The position numbers were made by a program, and so were the translations under genes. From contig JBAZRN010000002.1 in NCBI GenBank assembly GCA_041663325.1, forward strand, positions 1 to 64,000: DNA of 64,000 nucleotides, written 5' to 3'. The stretch is from CAJBLF01 sp041663325 (GTDB taxonomy: Bacteria > Patescibacteriota > Gracilibacteria > Absconditabacterales > Absconditicoccaceae). Positions 50,688 to 60,505 of the stretch are shown in pieces. The notes below the pieces were generated by a model. That model ran no database searches, was not told the origin of the DNA, and saw nothing but the letters and a program-made list of their open reading frames with translations. Every line of letters begins with the position of its first letter. Position 1 is the stretch's first letter.

Positions 50688-50781
50688 CTCCCTTATAGGA
50701 AGGTTAAATGTTAGGTGCTAAATTTTAAGTAAAATAAAAAATATTTAGAATTCAGTATTTAGAACTTAGCGTTGAAGTAAA

Positions 50782-51216
50782 TTACTCTATAAAGCGCTTA
50801 AAGTCTTTGAGATTATCAAATGACTTATATACAGAAGCAAATCTGACGTAGACCACGGGGTCTATTTTTTTTAATGCTCTGAGAACATCGTCACCGATTT
50901 CTTTTGAACTGATTTCATTTTTATCAATAGACCATTCTGCTTCGAGATTATTGATAAGATTTTCTATTTGTTCTCTATCTATTTCTCTCTTGGCAAAAGA
51001 AAGCAAAAGCGCTTTTTTGAGCTTTTGTCTATCATACATTTCCTTGCTGCCGTCTTTTTTTATAACAACCAATTCTGTAAACCCTTTTCTTTCGAAGGTT
51101 GTAAACCTATGTTCACAATATTCACATTCTCTCCTTCTTCTGATGCTTTGACCATCTTCGATGACTCTCGAATCAATGACTTTGGTCTCCATACTCTGGC
51201 ATTTTGGACACTTCAT
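50782..51216 (-). CDS. nrdR: Transcriptional repressor NrdR
   Basis: A 144-residue NrdR, the ATP-cone repressor of ribonucleotide reductase genes. MKCPKCQSMETKVIDSR and RRRRECEYCEHRFTTFER form the four-cysteine zinc ribbon. VIKKDGSKEMYDRQKLKKAL starts the ATP-cone, which continues to YVRFASVYKSFDNLKDFKRF. The length is normal. No TGA codons. It lies 116 bp after the large unknown minus-strand gene, separated by the palindromic repeat at 51240. No nrd genes are in the window. Confidence 0.95.
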   Translation of the reverse strand: MKCPKCQSMETKVIDSRVIEDGQSIRRRRECEYCEHRFTTFERKGFTELVVIKKDGSKEMYDRQKLKKALLLSFAKREIDREQIENLINNLEAEWSIDKNEISSKEIGDDVLRALKKIDPVVYVRFASVYKSFDNLKDFKRFIE

Positions 51217-51239
51217 GACTTTATGACTTTAATATATAA

Positions 51240-51330
51240 ACAGTGAAAAGTGAAAAGCGATGGTATTTTTTTTATTAATAAATAAATTCCTACGTTTTTA
51301 GTTTTTCACTTTTAGTTATTAGTTAATTTT
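51240..51330. repeat. Palindromic AT-rich repeat, copy B
   Basis: Starts AGTGAAAAGTGAAAAG, has the centre TTTTTTTTATTAATAAATAA, and ends TTTTTCACTTTTAGTTATTA. Same architecture as 12302-12385, with the outer arms complementary. Confidence 0.6.
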
Positions 51331-51331
51331 G

Positions 51332-53536
51332 TTATTGTGGCATTAAAAATCTCTTATTATAATAACTGATATTTTTGAGGAATCATTTAAACCAGATAAT
51401 GTCTTCACTGATAATTTTTTTCTTAATTTCTTCAATGTTTTTGTTGTTAGAAAAAAATATTCGATTGTCATAACCGATTTTGATATAGTCTTTGTTATCA
51501 TCAATTTCTATTCGATACGTGATGATCTCATTAAAGTCCGCTTGGATATCATTGATGATAGCAGTTATCTTATGAAGATAATATTCATCGATATTCAAGA
51601 TATCCTGTACATAAATTTTTACAAGAAGCTCTGTATCGATGTTGATGTTTTTTTTATTTGTTTCATCTCTCAGATAGGTGAGATAGATAAGAAATCCGAA
51701 AAGTGTCTCTCTGGCGGTAGAAAATATACCCAAGATCGCAAGATCAGAATATTCTTTTTTCAAAATAATTTGATTGTCAGTGATTGCTCTAAAAAATTTT
51801 TTACTGATCCAAAAATCGAGGTTATAGATATTTTCTTTGATATGATAGATATCCTGTTCAGTCAGTTCTTTTTTGAGTATTTTTAAAAAATCTTTATGCT
51901 CAATGTTTGCAGCGATATCCTGATAGACGGAATCAATAAATTGACTATCTGATGTGTTTACCATTTGAGAAATCTCTTGCCCTATGAGTCATTTAAAGAG
52001 CTCGATAATTTTTTTGTTTTTGATGTAGAGCCTAATATCTTTCGGATTGATATCCTGTAAAATAGTTGCAATGAATGTTTCGTCAAATGACTTAAGTAAA
52101 CTAATATTTGAGTAAATATTTTTAATGTCGTTTTTGTGGGGCAAGAAAAACTTTTGTTTTCCAGCTCTTACGTTTTCTGCAGTATGTTTATAAAAGAAAA
52201 CATTCTTTCCATACTGATAGAGGAGTCATCCATAATACAAAAGCGTATAATTTTTTTCATCAAATTGATCGTCAACCTTACTCATTTGTTGAATAATAGG
52301 TTTCCTAAATAATCTAAGAAAGAAGCTATCACCTCTCGAAAGCCATGATCCTCCGACGAGGGTAATATAAAAATTCAAAAGTTTTTCCATTATCTTAGAT
52401 TCTTTTTTTATTCTTTCGGGAATTTTGAAACTCTCAATATTTTCTACATCCTCGCCTATGGAGGACATGAGATCATCCAGGTCCTCTTTGATAATGCTTC
52501 ACTTAGTATCTTCATCTCTAAATACGGTAATCATATATTTTTGCACGCCTCAGAAAAAGTTTTTTTTGAAGTTTCTATAATCAGTGATATACAGCAAAAA
52601 GTTTTCTAATTGGCTATCGTCTTTGCGGAAACTTTTGATAAAATCATCAAGTATTTTTTTGTCAAAAAGTTTAGAAATCACGGTATCCGTGATCAGAAAC
52701 ATATCTGAGTCGATAAAGAGATATCTCAGTAAAATATCAGCAGGAAGGATAGATTGCATGATTTTGGTTTCCACAGCTGAAAAATTCTTTTTGCTTGTGT
52801 ATTCTTTATGGTTTGCGACAAATTCTGCATACACGGTTTTGGCATCCCCCCTAAGTTCATCATAGAATAACCGGGAATAGAGGTCCTTGTCAGTGACATG
52901 TGAATGAATAAAGATGCTATTGAAATTTTTATACACTGCAAAAAGCAAGAAGAATAATTCTATCTGATTAAGCAATTCTTTTTTAAGCTTTTTGATAATA
53001 GCAGGATCAATTTTTTTGCCGGTTTGCTGGAAGACAAATCCATAAAATGAAAACATGGTTTCCACAAACCAGTTATAATTTTTTTCTCTATCCTTGTAAG
53101 GAAATGTCTTGATTCTTGATAAAAATACGAAACTAAGGAGATAAACGGTATAGAGAAAATTGAGATAATAGTCGGACGGATAATTTCTGAATATATCTTT
53201 GACATACAATGCCACGACCAATGATAAATTGTTCGCGATATTCGCTGGAGAAAAAAATCTATAGCCGTTCAAATTCGCTGTAGCGCAGTAGCTATAATAC
53301 GTATCTACATCTTTTGGCTTGATAGATTGATTCTCGCCGAATCCAATCTTGAATTCAAATGGATCGAGCGTAACGTCAAAAAGATTCAGTTTATAATTTT
53401 CTACAATTTTTCTATTGATGACGGAAAAAAATTCTTTCGTCGAAATAAACGAAATAAACATACTTGCAGGATTGATGGTCTGTGCAACTATTTCGTCAGG
53501 GAAAAGGGACAATAAAACTCTTTTGAAGAGTTGCAT
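51332..53536 (-). CDS. Large hypothetical protein, 734 aa
   Basis: Not recognised. A 734-residue protein rich in F, Y, I and K, mostly helical by composition, with no signal peptide. Segments such as LNFLYTVYLLSFVFLSRIKT are hydrophobic but too mixed for a clear membrane helix. Recurrent patterns (IELFFLLFAVYKNFNSIFIH; ILPADILLRYLFIDSDMF; LFGFLIYLTYLRDET) suggest helical repeats. It uses few TGA for its size, including GGVQKYM and LYYGGLLYQYG. The last 16 codons follow a TGA, so the true stop is TAA 51332-51334. It starts 24 bp after the FKBP gene on the same strand, so the two are likely co-transcribed. Confidence 0.75.
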
Positions 53537-53560
53537 AGTAGCGTTATAAAAGCTAAAGTA

Positions 53561-54067
53561 TTATTGTTGTTTTGCGAGTATAGTTACTTTGTATTTCAAC
53601 GTATCCCATGTCTGTCTAGGATTGATATCGAAGAGAACTAAAATATTTCCGTTTTCATCTTTTTCAGTTCATTTGATAATTCATTCGATATTTCCTAGTT
53701 TTTGCGTTGCTCAATTTTGTGGAGTGATGCTGAGTTTATCAAAGATAAATTTTGAAACTCTTTGGACGTTATTTTCATTATATAATTTTCCATATCATTG
53801 TTCGGGCTTGATAGTGATGGTTTTTATTGTTTTTACATTCATTCCGATAACGCCTTTATCCAATCATTCAATGACTTGTCCTGATCCTACGGTAAAGGTA
53901 AGTGGCTTTTGTTGAGTAGTCTGTTCAAATATTTGTCCATCAGAAAAGGTGGCGGTGTAGGTGATAGAGATGGTATCTCATAATTTTACACTATTTTTAC
54001 TTGAGCATCAAGCGATGATAACCAAAGAACATGCAGTGACAACGAGAAGGCTAAAAAGTTTTTTCAT
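53561..54067 (-). CDS. FKBP-type peptidyl-prolyl isomerase lipoprotein
   Basis: A 168-residue lipoprotein. The signal peptide MKKLFSLLVVTACSLVIIAG ends in a lipobox I-A-G-C with the Gly as TGA, so the mature protein starts at Cys21. The FKBP core follows: ISITYTATFSDGQIFEQTTQ, FTVGSGQVIEGLDKGVIGMN and IKPEQGYGKLY, with the usual G-x-x-x-x-x-x-I-x-G-x-x-x-x-l-x-G-M active-site frame. The roughly 70-residue C-terminal half, in the place of the IF domain of SlyD-like members, probably acts as a chaperone. It would help fold secreted proteins at the outer face of the membrane. Middle gene of a three-gene minus-strand unit. Confidence 0.88.
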
Positions 54068-54139
54068 AACCAATAAGTTTAAAAGGATAAAATTCGTGAT
54101 TGAGTTTAGGTATCTAAACAACCAATTCAACTAAAAGTA

Positions 54140-54553
54140 CTATTTACTGATCTTATCGAGGATAAATTTTTTCCATGATTCCTGCGGACTATTTACAGTT
54201 TTATCTTGATAATCAACGTAAGGGAGTGTAGTGCTTCAACTATTCGCTTGCTGTTTCTGATACATCTCTTCAAATTTGATGATATATTCATTACCTAAGA
54301 GCATGTTGTTTTCATGTTCAAGAAAATATTTGGCGTAATCAGATTTTTCATAATTGACCAAAAAGTTTTGGGTAAATGCGAGCTCATCAGTTTTTATTTG
54401 TTGTTGTAAAGTTGCATCTTCAATAGCAGTCTCTATAGAGACATAATTTACATAAGTTCTAATAGCGATAATCATCGCAAAAATATCCAGAACCAGAATT
54501 CCGTATTTGATGCGATTGGGATATTTTCTTAGTAGGGCTTGTATATACTCCAT
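54140..54553 (-). CDS. Small single-pass membrane protein, 137 aa
   Basis: Not recognised. Residues 16-37 are a membrane helix (IKYGILVLDIFAMIIAIRTY). An extracytoplasmic, charged helical part follows: AIEDATLQQQIKTDELAFTQ, YAKYFLEHENNMLLGNEYII, KFEEMYQKQQANSG. It resembles bitopic division or secretion adaptors in shape, but no family motif is seen. One TGA Gly occurs near the end before the true stop TAG. First gene of the unit leading into the FKBP lipoprotein; divergent from mutL. Confidence 0.6.
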
Positions 54554-54555
54554 GA

Positions 54556-54680
54556 CAAAAATACAGTGAAAAGTGAATAGTGGATAGTGAAGAGTGAAAG
54601 AATTGTTATGTCATGCACTATTGTAAATCACCATAGTTTATAGATATGCAATTCCATCATTTTTCACTTTTAGTTTTTAG
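54556..54680. repeat. Palindromic AT-rich repeat, copy C (looser)
   Basis: AGTGAAAAGTGAATAGTGGA near the left end and TTTTTCACTTTTAGTTTTTAG near the right end are complementary, as in copies A and B, but the centre differs. It fills the gap between the divergent membrane-protein and mutL genes. Confidence 0.45.
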
Positions 54681-54808
54681 TTATTAACTATATTGAAGTA
54701 TTGTTATTCCCGGTTGAAAAATCAAGCGAAATTAGTAGAAAGTGGAAGGTGAAAAGTATAATCTTGATACTTTCTACTTGATACTTTATACTTTTTTGTA
54801 ATATCTTC

Positions 54809-56530
54809 ATGTCCATTCGTAAACTTCCAGAATATCTTATCAATAGGCTCAAGGCGTGAGAAATCGTAGAAAGACCAGCATCTATCCTCAAGGAATTAGT
54901 AGAAAATAGTTTGGATGCGGGAGCGACTATGGTCAAGATAGATATTCATGATGGAGGAAAAAGTTTAATCAGTGTCGAAGATAATGGATCGTGAATAGAG
55001 TTGTCAGATATGGATTTATTGTTTGAAAGATATGCAACCTCTAAGATTTATGGCGAGCAGGACTTATTCAACCTCAGCAGCTACGGTTTCCGTGGTGAAG
55101 CCTTGGCGAGTATAGCAGAAGTAAGCAAAACAACAATTATTTCCAAGACAGAATATAGTGAAATAGGAACCAAAGTTACAAAATTATGAATGGATCCGAT
55201 CATCAAACACCAACCTGTAGGATTTGCTCATGGGACAGTAGTTACTATTCAAGACTTATTTTACAACGTCCCTGCAAGATTAAAATTTCTTAAATCTTCG
55301 CAGACAGAATTTTTTTATTGCTACAATTATATCGTAGATATTGCACTTATGCACCCTGACAAAACATTTGTATTCAAAAAAAATGATAAAGTGATATTCG
55401 ATCTCCAGCCAAGAGATTCGTTGATGGAGAGGATTGAGGATATTTATAAAAAAGATCGATCAAAACATATCAAAGAAATCGCTCATCAGGGCGAGGAATT
55501 ATCGCTCTATGGCATCATAGGAAATGCGCAGCTCTTATTCTGATCGGCAGAAAATATAAAAATTTATGTCAACAAAAGACCAGTTCAGGACAAGGTTATC
55601 AGAAAAGCGCTCATGGATGCGTATTACAGACAGATAGCGCCAGGAGAATATCCATTAGCCCTTTTGATGATTGATGCAAAGCCAAGTTTCGTGGACGTCA
55701 ATGTGCATCCTAGAAAGCTCGAAGTAAAATTTGCCGACTCGAGAAAAGTTTATGATGCAGTGTATTCCAATATCCAAAAGGCGTTATGAGAACAAAGAAT
55801 CTCTACGATAAATCAACAATTTTCCAGAATGGGAATCTCTTCCAATCCAATGCCTGAGGCATCATCTATGTTCGGAGCAAAAGATTTCGGAAATATAGTT
55901 CAAAGCGTAACGCAAGCTGCGATGTTTTCACCAAGCGAACAAGAACAGCTGCGAGACCAAGAAATAGGTGATTATAAAGTTATCGGACAACTGCGAAATT
56001 CCTATATTATCCTTGAATCTGCAGACGCGCTCTATTATGTCGATCAGCATGCATTAGCGGAAAGAATACTCTTTGAAAAAATTAAATATTGAATAAAAAA
56101 TACTGAATGACCATCTTCGGAGGTTCTTCTCCAACCCATTACGATAGAGATAACCAACATCCCAAATCTCGACCAGAAACTTGATGAAATAAATGCGCTA
56201 GGGTTCGATGTCTCTATGATAGGAGAAAATAAAGTCGCTATCTATTCCGTTCCTCAAGTATTTTCCGTCTACAAAATCGATATGGAAAAAATATTCAATC
56301 ATATCTTATATTTAGAAACTATTAATTTTGATTATATTTTAGACAAAATTTTTGCAACTCACGCATGCAAAGTCTCTATAAAGGCAGGGGATAGGCTCTC
56401 TCTGCCAGAGATGACAAATTTAGTCAAGGACTGATTCGCCGGTATCCCATGACTTTTTGTTTGTCAGCATGGTAGACCATTTTTCATCAAAACGGAAAAA
56501 TGAGATATCGATAAGTTTTTTGATAGATAA
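54809..56530 (+). CDS. mutL: DNA mismatch repair protein MutL
   Basis: A 573-residue MutL. The GHKL ATPase motifs are RLKAGEIVERPASILKELVE (Gly is TGA), NSLDAGAT, VEDNGSGIE, ATSKI and YGFRGEALASIAEVS. VNVHPRKLEVKFAD ends the N-terminal half. The C-terminal domain has the endonuclease motif YYVDQHALAERILFEKI (D-Q-H-A-x-x-E-R-x-x-x-E), plus ATHACK and CQHGRPFFI, close to the A-C-H and C-P-H-G-R-P metal sites. It therefore should nick DNA, as in bacteria without MutH. No mutS is in the window. It stands alone on its strand. Confidence 0.96.
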
Positions 56531-56539
56531 TCAGATTTT

Positions 56540-57277
56540 TTATATTTTTGTATACGTCATCTTTCCTGTCTTTCTATCTATTTCACAATCAGCTTCAAAA
56601 GATGATCATCTATATGATCTGCTTTCTGCCATATCGTTGGTGTCATCACATTGTGAAAGGTATTCGTTGATATTTTCGACGAGTTCTCATCTTATATGTA
56701 TTTTATTTTCTTTGATACTGATTTCACGGTTGACATAGTGAATCAATTGCGCGTCTTCGCCTACATCTTCTGGGACGGTAATGCTTGTTCTATTTTTTAT
56801 ATTCACAAGGTGTAATCTTTCAAGATAAGGTCATCACGATGCTGGATATTTAGATCCAACAACAACCAGAAAGGTGTCATCTCCGACAGGTAGGACTGTT
56901 CTCAAAGAAAACATAGGTATGCGGAATCTATTTATATAAGGAGTAGATAAGGGCGTTCAATGATCGTTAGGGTCAAGCATATCGGTGATATAAAGGCTTG
57001 TCGAGCCAATTCATAATCCTATTATTCATTGAGGACAATGGATCAACCTTAAGTTATCTAAGGTAACCTCATTTCCAAAGATAGGGATGAAATACTTTTT
57101 TTGAAATTCTCGTAATCATTGAGAGAGCGCATCTAATTTTTCTGGCAAATTATTGTCTTTGAGTGTCTCCATAATTTTTTTGGCATTTTCTTGTACTCGA
57201 GGTCGATCTTCCTTCAAAGGCACTCCAAATGAGCTAACAAAATCGTTTAGCAAAAAAATATCCTTAGGTTGGTTCAT
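56540..57277 (-). CDS. Hypothetical protein, 245 aa
   Basis: Not recognised. A soluble protein with a helical N-terminus (IFLLNDFVSSFGVPLKEDRP, QENAKKIMETLKDNNLPEKL) and a strand-rich remainder: IGLGIGSTSLYITDMLDPND, TVLPVGDDTFLVVVGSKYPA, LVNIKNRTSITVPEDVGEDA and EISIKENKIHIRGELVENIN. At least eight glycines are TGA. No signal peptide. Convergent with mutL, with stops 9 bp apart, and followed upstream by a 700-bp gene-poor stretch. Confidence 0.65.
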
Positions 57278-57967
57278 GGGATAACATAAGAAAATAAAAA
57301 TAATTGGCAGTGATGAGAAAATATTTTTTATAGATTTTGAGGCATTTTTTGTTTAGTATATAGATATCATCAAATCAAAAGCAAGGGGAAAAGATTTTAA
57401 TCTCAAGTTCGGGAATAATTAGAGAATAATTTTAACTATATAACAATACAACAACGCCAGATGCACGCCACGGGATAGTAATCTGATCGTAGATAAAACA
57501 ACTAACTGTAACGAGACGAAGTGGGACCCGCCACAGGTGGGACGGAGTCGAGTTGGTAGGTCATGCATATATAAAGTATCATTCTGAGTATTGCATCTGG
57601 CTAGCGTTTTTTCGTTAGTTTTTGGGGCGATGCCAAAAAGTAACCCCAGCGGAGCGTTTAAAAAAATATTATTCTCTTCTTTATCGCCTCGCCGGCTGGG
57701 CATTTCTTTTTTTCTTCCAGGCAAAAAAAGAAACCAAAAAAGCCCTCGTCGATTGTTGCCTGATATTTATTATATCTCGATATTCTTTGAATTGATGCTT
57801 ATTAAGCGATATTACAATCGACCTTTTTGTAATGTTGTGATATAACAGAAATTATAAAATACCAAATCAGCCGTATTTTATGATGCTTTTATGGTTGAAA
57901 TAAATTGCCATATAGCTATAGAACCAGAAAACAAAAATAAACATATGGAAAGAGAACAAAATATCCG
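57278..57967. other. Gene-poor region with nested inverted repeats
   Basis: No supported gene. The part 57440-57760 is clearly GC-richer than nearby spacers. It holds the GTGGGACCCGCCACAGGTGGGAC hairpin (57520-57542) and a TTTTTGGGGCGATGCCAAAAAGTAACCCC structure (57620-57648). The perfect 11-bp inverted repeat TTTCTTTTTTT / AAAAAAAGAAA (57703-57733) lies at its right end. Reading frames here have atypical composition and no family match. It may be a non-autonomous mobile repeat. Confidence 0.5.
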
Positions 57968-57994
57968 CGAACCTGTAATAGGTTCGTTTTTTTT
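57968..57994 (+). terminator. Hairpin with T run at the end of uvrB
   Basis: CGAACCT (57968-57974) and AGGTTCG (57980-57986), then eight T. The T run is on the plus strand and overlaps the uvrB stop, so it would stop plus-strand transcription from the gene-poor region; for uvrB it is only a stem after the stop. Confidence 0.6.
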
Positions 57995-59555
57995 ACGCTT
58001 CATCACCTCAAAACACTTCTTCTACACCATCTTTGAGAGAATATCATTGCATAAATTCGTTGAGATGCGGTTTTTTTTTGAGCAAAGTTTCTATGCTGAG
58101 GATGAGCGAATCATAATTTCATGATTTGGGATAGACGTAGGTGATCGGATCCAAAAGTCCTGTCGGTCTGATAATTTGTTCTACGATTTTGTCTGATAAT
58201 TTGAGCTCATATTCAGAGGGAGTTGCAGATAAGAAGATAGATTTCGTGTCTTTTTTGTGTTTTTTGACCAAAGTAATTAACTGATTTTCTCCACGCGCTG
58301 CTTTCATTTTTTTATATTTATTGAAAATCTCTACGTGCGTATTGGAAACATTGGATTCAATATCAAACGCCTGATCTAGGACAATGTCTTTGATATCTTT
58401 TCGTCAAAGAATTCATTCCAGTTCTTCAAATCTGAGTGGTCTATGATCGACCGCTGAAGGAAGTCTAAACCCATATTTGATCAGATTTGCTTTTCTTGAT
58501 CTATCGCCTCATGGCATAGCTCTCAACTGCGGTAACGTCATATGCGATTCATCAATGATAAGCAAAAAATCATCTGGGAAATAATCAAAAATCGTGTTTG
58601 GCGGTTCGCCAGGCAATCTATTATCGAAGTAGAGAGAGTAGTTCTCTATACCGTTTACGAATCACGTTTCTTTGATCATCCTGATGTCATATTCTACTCT
58701 TTTTTTGATCCTTTCCGCTTCTACGAGCATTCATTGTTTTTCAAATTCTTTTACTCTGAGCTCTTTTTCAGCGTTCATCTGCTCCAAAATCGTATCTAAG
58801 TCAGAGACATCTTGCAAAAATTGTGTCGCTGGCCAGAGCGTTACTTTATTCTTATTTTCTTTATGCTCAAAACTTATCGAGTCTTTAAGTTCTATCAAAT
58901 CGAGCACTTCTTCGTTGAAATGTAATCTATACACAAATTTTTCTGTACTGGAAAAAATATCCAGAATATCTCCTTTGAATTCAAACATTCCATGTTCTAT
59001 CTTAGAAAGGATAGGTTTATATTGCATATGGAGAAGCTGTTTTTTTAGCTCTTTAAACTTATATTGTTTCCCTACTTCAAATTGCAGACAGTTTTCTTCA
59101 AAAAATCTTTTTTGCCCAAGCCCATACAGTGATGATGCTGAAGCGACAACAATCACATCTTTTCTCGTAAGCAATGATGCCATAGTCGCGAGCCTGTACA
59201 TCTCGATCTCTTGGTTGATGGTAGCCTCTTTTTCTATATATAGCCCTTGAGCGGGGAGATAACTTTCTGGCTGATAATAGTCAAAATACGATACAAAGTA
59301 ATGCACCGCATTGTTGGGAAAAAAATATTTGAACTCTGTAGCAAGTTGCGCAGCTAGCGTTTTATTGTGGGAGATGATTAGTGTTGGCTTTTGAAGATGC
59401 TGGATCATATTTGCCATCGTAAACGTTTTTCCCGTCCCTGTCGCTCAGAGGAGGGTAGCTTTATTTTTTCCGCTTTCAAAAAGCTTCTTGATCTGCTCAA
59501 TCGCGCTGATTTGGTCTCCTGCTGGCTTATAAGATGATTGTAGTTCAAATAACAT
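57993..59555 (-). CDS. uvrB: UvrB truncated after helicase domain 1
   Basis: A 520-residue UvrB-like protein; normal UvrB has about 660. Present: Walker A LLGATGTGKTFT (residues 37-44, first Gly TGA), SHNKTLAAQLATEFKYFFPN, the DNA-clamping beta-hairpin region VSYFDYYQPESYLPAQGLYI, ASASSLYGLG, DESHMTLPQLRAMPGGDRSR, FLSATPSEYEL, and EQIIRPTGLLDPI. Absent: everything after that, that is helicase domain 2 (motifs IV-VI with the arginine finger) and the UVR motif. Instead 45 unrelated residues lead to TAA. About 50 residues are inserted before SATP. Such a protein should not complete ATP-driven damage search alone. No uvrA or uvrC nearby. Confidence 0.9.
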
Positions 59556-59659
59556 ATTCAGAAATGATAAATGATAAATGATAGCTTTTATATACGTATT
59601 TTTAGTTCAAAATCCAATGCTAACTTAGGTTACTATACACAAAAAAACATGATTTTCTA

Positions 59660-59687
59660 TTGATTTCGCTACTCATATAGGTATACT
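59660..59687 (+). promoter_or_regulatory. Promoter of a 62-residue gene
   Basis: TTGATT (59660-59665), 16-bp spacer, TATACT (59682-59687), 29 bp before the ATG. Confidence 0.65.
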
Positions 59688-59715
59688 CAAAACCTAACCA
59701 AAAACAAAAAAAACA

Positions 59716-59904
59716 ATGACAGAAGAAAAATGCAAACGTCCCCGGATCAAAACGAACAACAAGTTCGTAATAAGTTCTTCTACAAAGACAAAAGAAGAAA
59801 AAATAGTTATCGTATCTAAAAGTATACAGAAACGATACGATAGTATAAAACGTCAGATTTTCGGAGAGTTCAGTAATTTGGGAATGCGTGTATCGTATTC
59901 TTAA
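59716..59904 (+). CDS. Small basic hypothetical protein, 62 aa
   Basis: Not recognised. MTEEKCKRPRIKTNNKFVIS, SSTKTKEEKIVIVSKSIQKR, then YDSIKRQIFGEFSNLGMRVS. It is highly basic, with one Cys and no TGA. A matching promoter before it and a strong terminator after it make it a real single-gene unit despite its size. The charge suggests nucleic-acid or membrane binding, but nothing specific. Confidence 0.6.
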   Translation: MTEEKCKRPRIKTNNKFVISSSTKTKEEKIVIVSKSIQKRYDSIKRQIFGEFSNLGMRVSYS

Positions 59905-59923
59905 AACAAGTCATTATTTTTAT

Positions 59924-60385
59924 TTAAAAAATTTCGTGGGTATCAACCACGAATTTTTTTCATTTATATAGTTTCTGTATAACAAAAAAAGGAGCGAATA
60001 CCGCTCCATTTGATTGCTTTCATTTAGAAAGCGCTTCTAACTCTTTTTCTTTTGCTTTCAATAAGCTATCTACATACATACAAGGCTTACAGCTCTTGAT
60101 ATATGATTCAGTTTTGTTGATAGTGCCTCTGGCAGCCCAATAATCGTTTCCATCGGGCTCAGCATACATCAGATCGTGGGATGCATCTCTGCTGGCGTCC
60201 TTGAGAGAATCAGGGACGTATTTTTCCAGAACAGCTTCCTTGATTTGTTGTAAGGTAGTTACCTCCTTTTGTAATTCTTGAGGATTCTTGGCAGATGAAT
60301 ATATGTTAAATATAGTACAGATGCCAATCCCAAGTATTACCCAAACCATACATAAAAATAGAGTAGAATTTTTCATAACGTTCAT
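59924..60385 (-). CDS. Single-pass membrane protein; possible UGA stop
   Basis: Not recognised. Residues 8-28 are a membrane helix (TLFLCMVWVILGIGICTIFN). The outer part is charged (NPQELQKEVTTLQQIKEAVL) and has a C-K-P-C pair (SYIKSCKPCMYVDSLLKA) that could be redox-active or bind metal. The coding body ends at a TGA (60022-60020) 12 bp before a typical terminator. With UGA = Gly the frame runs through that terminator, and through the one of the facing gene, to TAA 59926-59924, adding 32 odd residues. With UGA as stop it has 121 residues. No other TGA occurs in it. Confidence 0.6.
59932..59960 (+). terminator. Intrinsic terminator
   Basis: TTCGTGG (59933-59939) and CCACGAA (59947-59953) with a 7-nt loop, then seven T. 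Confidence 0.85.
59984..60007 (-). terminator. Terminator of the membrane-protein gene (minus strand)
   Basis: Minus strand: GGAGCG (60007-60002), short loop, CGCTCC (59996-59991), then seven T. It lies inside the code-25 reading of the gene but directly after its TGA. Confidence 0.8.
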
Positions 60386-60399
60386 TTTTTGTTTTGTAT

Positions 60400-60427
60400 T
60401 TTATAGTTATTTTGCAACAAAAGTCAA
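60400..60427 (-). promoter_or_regulatory. Promoter of the membrane-protein gene
   Basis: Minus strand: TTGACT (60427-60422), 16-bp spacer, TATAAA (60405-60400). Confidence 0.7.
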
Positions 60428-60505
60428 CAACACCTTCATATCTTACGACTTGATCTTCTATGTGCCGATAGATCTGAAACATACGAGCGATGAGAAAAAC
60501 AATAA

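Noticed and set aside
57419..57724. Minus-strand reading frame of 101 codons
   Set aside because: It lies on repeat DNA, has odd composition (GRKKEMPSRRGDKEENN) and no promoter or family pattern.
57891..58124. Plus-strand reading frame of 77 codons
   Set aside because: It overlaps the 3' end of uvrB antisense and a terminator; explained by the uvrB frame.
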